From positions 1 through 12,574 of the forward strand of contig DBCM01000144.1 of the NCBI GenBank assembly GCA_002293045.1: a DNA stretch of 12,574 bases, in the 5' to 3' direction. Source of the stretch: Flavobacteriales bacterium UBA958 (GTDB taxonomy: Bacteria > Bacteroidota > Bacteroidia > Flavobacteriales_D > Crocinitomicaceae). The translations under genes were made by a program, and so were the position numbers. Positions 8,480 through 12,574 of the stretch are shown piece after piece. Below the pieces are notes generated by a model, which was not told where the DNA came from, did not search any database, and saw only the letters and a list, made by a program, of their open reading frames with translations. The stretch's first letter is position 1. Every line of letters starts with the position of its first letter.

Positions 8480-8539
8480 TTGCAAAGAAAATGAACAACT
8501 ATTTAATTATTAAATGGTTACAAGGTTGCAAAGAAAATG
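8480..8539 (-). promoter_or_regulatory. Candidate promoter region of the VWA gene with duplicated 14-base element
   Basis: The plus-strand sequence TTGCAAAGAAAATG occurs at 8480-8493 and again at 8526-8539, a perfect direct repeat 46 bases apart. On the minus strand each copy reads CATTTTCTTTGCAA, resembling the Bacteroidota -7 box TAnnTTTGC. The proximal copy lies about 20 bases before the VWA start codon, a good distance for a promoter. Between the copies, 8501-8515 (ATTTAATTATTAAAT) is a palindrome except for its central base. No -33 box is clear. The copies could be two promoters, or one promoter plus a chance match. Confidence 0.4.
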
Positions 8540-8577
8540 GAGTTTAACATTTGACCTAAAGCATTGAGTCACTCAGG

Positions 8578-10221
8578 CTAAGTCTGAATTGCACCAACGT
8601 TATAACGCTTGGTAGGTTTGGCATGATTCGCCATGGATATACCCATGGATATTACCTTTCGAGTTTCGATGGGGTCAATGATGGCATCTACCCACAAACG
8701 GCTTGCCGCATAATACGGCGAAATCTGCTCGTCGTAGCGAGATTTTATTTTCGTAAATAACTCGTTTTCTCGTTCCGGTGTGATTTCTTCTCCCTTGGCT
8801 TTTAATCCAGCAACTTCAATTTGTAACAAGGTTTTGGCTGCCGCAGCACCGCTCATTACTGCGATTTCAGCCGTCGGCCACGCTACAATCAATCGGGGGT
8901 CATAAGCTTTTCCACACATCGCGTAGTTGCCCGCACCGTATGAGTTCCCCATCACCACTGTGAATTTCGGTACCACGCTGTTTGCCATCGCGTTCACTAA
9001 TTTAGCCCCGTCTTTGATGATCCCTCCGTGTTCACTTTTAGACCCCACCATAAACCCAGTGACATCTTGTAAAAACACTAAGGGAATCCCTTTTTGATTA
9101 CAGTTCATAATAAACCGTGCTGCTTTGTCTGCCGAGTCGGAATAAATTACACCCCCCATTTGCATTTCCCCTTTCGCGGATTTCACAATCTCACGGTTAT
9201 TCGCCACAATGCCAACGCTCCATCCGTCTACGCGCGCATAGGCACAGAGAATGGTTTTACCATATCCCGCTTTATATTCGGTGAAGGCAGAGCCGTCTAC
9301 CAAACTTTTTAGTATTTCTCGGGTGTTGTAAGGTTTTGATCGCTCGTCTGGCATGAGACCATACAGTTTTTCGGCCGGCTCCAAAGGTGCTTCCGAGGGA
9401 ATTCGGTCGTATCCCGCATGTTCCGTTTGTCCCAGGCGTGACATTAAATCGCGAATCGTAGCAAGGCATTCCTGGTCTGATTCAACATTATAGTCGCAAA
9501 CCCCTGATATTTCAGTTTGCGTGGTGGCTCCGCCCAAGGTTTCGTTATCAATTGTTTCTCCGATAGCCGCTTTTACCAGGTATGACCCAGCTAGGAAAAT
9601 GGTGCCTGTTTTATTGACAATCAAGCTCTCATCCGACATAATGGGCAAATAGGCGCCCCCGGCTACGCAGCTTCCCATCACAGCCGCAATTTGGATTATT
9701 CCTTCCGAGCTCATGATGGCGTTGTTGCGGAAAATCCTTCCGAAATGTTCCTTGTCTGGAAATATCTCATCTTGCAGGGGTAAATACACCCCGGCGGAAT
9801 CCACAAGATATATAATGGGTAAGCGATTCTCCATGGCAATTTCTTGCGCTCGAAGGTTCTTTTTACCTGTAATTGGAAACCATGCGCCGGCTTTGACGGT
9901 AGCGTCGTTTGCCACTACAATACATTGCCTACCTGCTATATATCCAATGACTACGACTACGCCTGCACCTGGACAACCCCCATGCTCTTTATACATTCCA
10001 TGACCGGCAATGGCGCCAATTTCTACGCGATCGGTATTCGGATCAAGAAGTAAGTCAATTCGTTCTCTTGCCGTTAATTTACCTGCTTCATGCAGTTTTT
10101 CTATGCGCTTTTTCCCTCCTCCAAGGTATATTTTCTCGAGTTCTTGTTCCAAATTTCTCACACGAAGGCGCATGCGGTCTTCGTTAAAATTGAATTCCAA
10201 TTCCTTGTTTGAAATAGCCAT
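8578..10221 (-). CDS. Acyl-CoA carboxylase carboxyltransferase (beta) subunit, methylcrotonyl-CoA-carboxylase-like
   Basis: This 547-residue protein is a full-length biotin-dependent carboxyltransferase. It transfers CO2 from carboxybiotin to an acyl-CoA in the cytoplasm. The N-terminal crotonase-fold half contains KLTARERIDLLLDP, DSAGVYLPLQDE and the oxyanion-hole segment GSCVAGGAYLP (183-193). The C-terminal half contains FLQDVTGFMVG (383-393), GNSYGAGNYAMCG (425-437) and SPYYAASRLWVDAIIDP (501-517). The last two are closer to methylcrotonyl-CoA carboxylase beta than to propionyl-CoA carboxylase beta, so leucine breakdown is a plausible role, but substrate cannot be settled by eye. No biotin carboxylase or biotin-carrier gene is in the window, so its partner must be encoded elsewhere. 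The ATG at 10221 is 14 bases beyond a good -7 box, giving a very short leader. Confidence 0.95.
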   Translation of the reverse strand: MAISNKELEFNFNEDRMRLRVRNLEQELEKIYLGGGKKRIEKLHEAGKLTARERIDLLLDPNTDRVEIGAIAGHGMYKEHGGCPGAGVVVVIGYIAGRQCIVVANDATVKAGAWFPITGKKNLRAQEIAMENRLPIIYLVDSAGVYLPLQDEIFPDKEHFGRIFRNNAIMSSEGIIQIAAVMGSCVAGGAYLPIMSDESLIVNKTGTIFLAGSYLVKAAIGETIDNETLGGATTQTEISGVCDYNVESDQECLATIRDLMSRLGQTEHAGYDRIPSEAPLEPAEKLYGLMPDERSKPYNTREILKSLVDGSAFTEYKAGYGKTILCAYARVDGWSVGIVANNREIVKSAKGEMQMGGVIYSDSADKAARFIMNCNQKGIPLVFLQDVTGFMVGSKSEHGGIIKDGAKLVNAMANSVVPKFTVVMGNSYGAGNYAMCGKAYDPRLIVAWPTAEIAVMSGAAAAKTLLQIEVAGLKAKGEEITPERENELFTKIKSRYDEQISPYYAASRLWVDAIIDPIETRKVISMGISMANHAKPTKRYNVGAIQT

Positions 10222-10235
10222 CGGTGTTTTTTTAA

Positions 10236-10243
10236 CAAAGATA
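10236..10243 (-). promoter_or_regulatory. Probable -7 promoter box of the carboxylase gene
   Basis: The minus strand reads TATCTTTG, a perfect match to the Bacteroidota -7 consensus TAnnTTTG. It lies 14 bases upstream of the ATG at 10221, so the transcript would have a leader of only about ten bases or fewer. A -33 TTTG is not visible at the expected 19-base spacing. Confidence 0.55.
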
Positions 10244-10271
10244 CGGATTGGGAATCAAAGTTCGAATTCCT

Positions 10272-10279
10272 TACCTTTA
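10272..10279 (+). promoter_or_regulatory. Candidate -7 box of the symporter gene
   Basis: The plus strand reads TACCTTTA, one base from TAnnTTTG, and lies four bases before the symporter ATG at 10284. If it is used, transcription would begin at or just inside the start codon, giving a leaderless message. It may equally be a chance match. Confidence 0.3.
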
Positions 10280-10283
10280 CCAC

Positions 10284-11666
10284 ATGTGGAATACAATAAA
10301 AGGCTTGGCCAACATAAAGGCTTATTTGATAATTTTCGGATTACTATTAATTGGGTTTGTTGTTCCTGCGTACCTAACAACAGCACCTGCGGGCCTATTT
10401 GAATCGCTCAGGTTTCTCCTGATCACGTTTCTTTTCGTGATTTCTTTTGTTCGTAAAAAGATGTCGCTTTGGATTTTTAGTGCAATGGTGTTGGGCATCG
10501 AAGTAGGGATGGATTTTCCTGCCTTCGCACTGGAAATGGAACGTTTAGCCAAGATATTCTTGCGACTCATAAAAACCTTAGTCGCCCCCTTAATCTTTGC
10601 CACCTTGGTAGTGGGGATTGCTGGTCATAGTAACCTGAAGCAAGTAGGGCGGATGGGATTAAAAAGCATCATATATTTCGAGATTGTTACTACGCTGGCC
10701 TTGTTTATTGGGTTAATGGCCATTAATATCACACAAGCGGGAAAAGGGGTAAGTGTTGAGGTGAATCAAAAGGTCAAAGAAAAATCCACAGAATTGTTAG
10801 CGCAACGTGCGGAACATAAGGATCACATTGTGGAAATTTTCCCAGAGAATATCGCAAAATCCATCGCGGAAAATTCAGTGCTTCAAATCGTAGTATTTTC
10901 TGTGATTTTTGCCATTGGGTTAGGCATGGTAAAAAATGAACAACATAAATTAACCATGTTGCGCATGAATGAAAGTTTGGCGGAAGTGATGTTTAAGTTT
11001 ACAGACATCGTAATGTACCTGGCTCCTTTGGCAGTATTCGGTGCATTGGCCTCAACCGTGGCAAAGTCCGGAGTGGATGTGTTAATGTCGCTCATGAAGT
11101 TGGTTGGCACCCTATATGCTTCCTTAGTGGTCTTTATCCTTGCAGTACTATTACCCATTGCCCTGTTGGCAAAAATTCCGATTCGCAAATTCTTGAATGC
11201 AGTGTCCGAGCCAGTTTCTTTGGCTTTTGCAACCGCGAGTAGTGAAGCAGCCCTCCCTAAAGCCATGGAAAATTTGGAACGTTTTGGCATACCGAAGCAT
11301 ATTGTTGGATTTGTGATTCCTACCGGGTATAGTTTTAATTTGGATGGTACCACCTTATATCTTTCTTTGGCCTCTGTGTTTATCGCACAAATGTCTGGCA
11401 TTAATTTAAGCATCGGCGAGCAGATTTCCATCTGTTTGGTTCTGATGCTCACGAGTAAAGGGGTTGCAGGCGTAAGGGGAGCCTCTTTTGTAATTTTGGC
11501 TGGAACGGTAGCATCCATGGGCTTAGATCCAGAGAAGGCCAGTGTTATTTTGGGTATTGATGCCGTTATGGACATGGCGAGAACTTCGGTAAACGTTCTT
11601 GGCAATTGCCTTGCAACCGCCGTGATTGCACGATCGGAAGGAGAATTAGACCACATTCAGGCATGA
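10284..11666 (+). CDS. Dicarboxylate/amino acid:cation symporter (GltP/DctA family)
   Basis: From the ATG at 10284 the protein has 460 residues. It is an inner-membrane secondary transporter of the DAACS (SLC1-like) family, which takes up glutamate, aspartate or C4-dicarboxylates with protons or sodium. From residue 61 it follows E. coli GltP: LVVGIAGHSNLKQVGRMG, TASSEAALP (HP1 Ser motif, SSE 319-321), PTGYSFNLDG (346-355), TSKGVAGVRGASFV (HP2, 390-403) and MDMARTSVNVLGN (429-441). D430 and R433 align with GltPh Asp394 and Arg397; the Arg supports an acidic substrate. Asn441 replaces GltPh Asp405, as in proton-coupled relatives. Before the family's first helix there are about 60 residues with two extra hydrophobic stretches (about 12-30 and 43-56). 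A TTG 12 codons upstream is also open but less likely. The stop overlaps the next start. Confidence 0.95.
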   Translation: MWNTIKGLANIKAYLIIFGLLLIGFVVPAYLTTAPAGLFESLRFLLITFLFVISFVRKKMSLWIFSAMVLGIEVGMDFPAFALEMERLAKIFLRLIKTLVAPLIFATLVVGIAGHSNLKQVGRMGLKSIIYFEIVTTLALFIGLMAINITQAGKGVSVEVNQKVKEKSTELLAQRAEHKDHIVEIFPENIAKSIAENSVLQIVVFSVIFAIGLGMVKNEQHKLTMLRMNESLAEVMFKFTDIVMYLAPLAVFGALASTVAKSGVDVLMSLMKLVGTLYASLVVFILAVLLPIALLAKIPIRKFLNAVSEPVSLAFATASSEAALPKAMENLERFGIPKHIVGFVIPTGYSFNLDGTTLYLSLASVFIAQMSGINLSIGEQISICLVLMLTSKGVAGVRGASFVILAGTVASMGLDPEKASVILGIDAVMDMARTSVNVLGNCLATAVIARSEGELDHIQA

Positions 11667-12484
11667 GATTCTGCATTGCTTTCATGATACTAGTGAGTAT
11701 TCAGGGGCTGGCTCAGCCTTGTGTGGATTCCTCCATGATTGATACCACGGTTATTTGTCCTTCAGTATTCAATCCAGTATGTGGTTGCAATGGGATTACT
11801 TACGAGAATAGTTGTTTCGCAAGCACGTGGGGGGGAGTGAGCTCTTGGACGCCAGGTCCGTGTGAACCCGTGGAATTAGATAGCTGCATGGAAATTCCTC
11901 CAGGGATAGATTTCGGGGCTTGCGCCATGGCTCTAGGAGTGATTCGGCAAAATGATTCTTGTTTTGCTGTATCAGGATGCAGTATGATTGGCAGCAATGG
12001 GGTGGATTACAGTGCTTATCTCTACAACAGTTTGTATGCTTGCAATAGCTTGTGTATGAATGATACCCTAGTAACTTTATTATGCATTGATTCGAACTTA
12101 ATTAATTTAAATGTGCTTTGTCCTGGGGTAATCGAACCCGTGTGTGGTTGCGATTCGGTGACGTATCAAAATGCTTGCATTGCAATGAACTACTACGGAG
12201 TTTCTAGTTATCAGCCGGGAGAATGCGTAGGGTTAGGGGTTAGCGAGGTAGATTTTAGGGAGTTGGTCCTTTTTCCAAACCCAAGCAGGGATAAAATTTA
12301 CCTGAATGGGAAGCAGTTGAGTATGATCAAAACATACCAGTTATATGCGTTGGATGGAAGGAAAATTGTTGAGGCAGACTTCACCGCAGCTATCGATATA
12401 TCCTTACTAAATCCTGGGAAATACATACTACACTTGAACTTAATTTCAGGTCAGGTGGTGATTGAGTCTATCATTAGGGAATAA
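11663..12484 (+). CDS. Secreted cysteine-rich protein with two Kazal-like domains and T9SS sorting domain
   Basis: The ATG at 11663 overlaps the symporter stop (ATGA) and gives 273 residues starting with a signal peptide (MRFCIAFMILVSIQGLAQ). An open frame 19 codons further upstream lies inside the symporter gene and would bury the signal peptide, so it is rejected. Residues 20-67 and 141-188 are Kazal-like modules (PVCGCNGITYENSC and PVCGCDSVTYQNAC) with identical cysteine spacing. Residues 75-131 form a different six-cysteine unit containing CFAVSGCSMIG and YNSLYACNSLC. Residues 202-273 are a T9SS type A sorting domain (LVLFPNPSRDKIYL, LYALDGRKIV, LNPGKYILHL). Kazal domains are best known as serine protease inhibitors, so a surface or secreted inhibitor is possible, but bacterial members are poorly characterised. 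The overlap suggests translation coupled to the symporter. Confidence 0.9.
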   Translation: MRFCIAFMILVSIQGLAQPCVDSSMIDTTVICPSVFNPVCGCNGITYENSCFASTWGGVSSWTPGPCEPVELDSCMEIPPGIDFGACAMALGVIRQNDSCFAVSGCSMIGSNGVDYSAYLYNSLYACNSLCMNDTLVTLLCIDSNLINLNVLCPGVIEPVCGCDSVTYQNACIAMNYYGVSSYQPGECVGLGVSEVDFRELVLFPNPSRDKIYLNGKQLSMIKTYQLYALDGRKIVEADFTAAIDISLLNPGKYILHLNLISGQVVIESIIRE

Positions 12485-12505
12485 AAACAACAACATACGC
12501 ACAAA

Positions 12506-12531
12506 AAAAGGGAACCTCTCGGTCCCCTTTT
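12506..12531. terminator. Imperfect hairpin, probable bidirectional terminator
   Basis: AAAAGGGAACC at 12506-12516 pairs with GGTCCCCTTTT at 12521-12531 around a TCTC loop, with a single A-C mismatch inside an 11-pair stem. The A-run on one side and T-run on the other would let it act for both strands. It starts 22 bases after the Kazal-like gene and is followed by the apparent end of a minus-strand gene. Confidence 0.6.
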
Positions 12532-12549
12532 CCTTAAAGCAAGCTTTTC

Positions 12550-12573
12550 TTAGTTTACTTTTCCGCTTAATTC
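12550..12573 (-). CDS. Possible 3' end of a minus-strand gene
   Basis: On the minus strand one frame is open from the window edge and ends in TAA at 12550-12552, giving a tail of ELSGKVN. The placement of a terminator-like hairpin just beyond it fits convergent genes. Only seven codons are visible, so neither the gene nor its product can be identified. Confidence 0.3.
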   Translation of the reverse strand, partial: ELSGKVN

Positions 12574-12574
12574 A

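Noticed and set aside
8565..8575. Perfect palindrome TGAGTCACTCA near the carboxylase stop, considered as a terminator
   Set aside because: The stem would be only four or five pairs with a minimal loop and no following T-run, so it is too weak to call.
8630..8652. Short tandem repeat CCATGGATAT within the carboxylase gene
   Set aside because: It encodes the conserved-region peptide ISMGISMA in frame, so it is explained by coding sequence.
10883..11656. A 257-codon open frame antisense to the symporter gene
   Set aside because: It lies wholly inside a strongly conserved transporter gene, has no signal or domain pattern of its own, and looks like an antisense shadow.
11606..11662. A longer start for the Kazal-like protein
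   Set aside because: It would overlap the symporter by 61 bases and place 19 mostly charged residues before an obvious signal peptide.

Overview
The window looks like a chromosomal segment from a Bacteroidota bacterium, most likely of the order Flavobacteriales. Four observations support this. Two proteins end in type IX secretion (T9SS) type A sorting domains. The visible carbamoyl-phosphate synthase large subunit ends without the C-terminal regulatory domain, a form I recall from Flavobacteriia. Several start regions carry boxes close to the Bacteroidota -7 consensus TAnnTTTG, and leaders are A-rich with few Shine-Dalgarno sequences. The family and genus cannot be fixed from the sequence alone.

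Region 1 (1-3852, plus strand) is a compact run: the 3' half of carB, then a polysaccharide/oligosaccharide flippase-like membrane protein one base later, then a small exported protein resembling an outer-membrane beta-barrel. Region 2 (3900-6734, minus strand) is a complete three-gene proton-translocating NAD(P) transhydrogenase operon (alpha1, alpha2, beta). It exchanges reducing equivalents between NADH and NADPH using the proton gradient. Region 3 (7021-10221, minus strand) holds a von Willebrand factor A (VWA) protein with an unusual layout, and upstream of it a biotin-dependent acyl-CoA carboxylase carboxyltransferase subunit. Region 4 (10284-12484, plus strand, divergent from the carboxylase) holds a dicarboxylate/amino acid:cation symporter whose stop codon overlaps the start of a secreted, cysteine-rich Kazal-like protein with a T9SS tail. 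An imperfect hairpin follows, and the last bases look like the end of a minus-strand gene.

Most of the window is ordinary metabolic and envelope content. I found no mobile element, CRISPR array, RNA gene or clear defence system. The points most worth a second look are the VWA protein, where a hydrophobic segment lies between the VWA domain and the sorting tail; the matched His/Asn swap in the transhydrogenase proton channel; the symporter's extra N-terminal hydrophobic region and altered HP2 motif; and the three six-cysteine modules of the Kazal-like protein.
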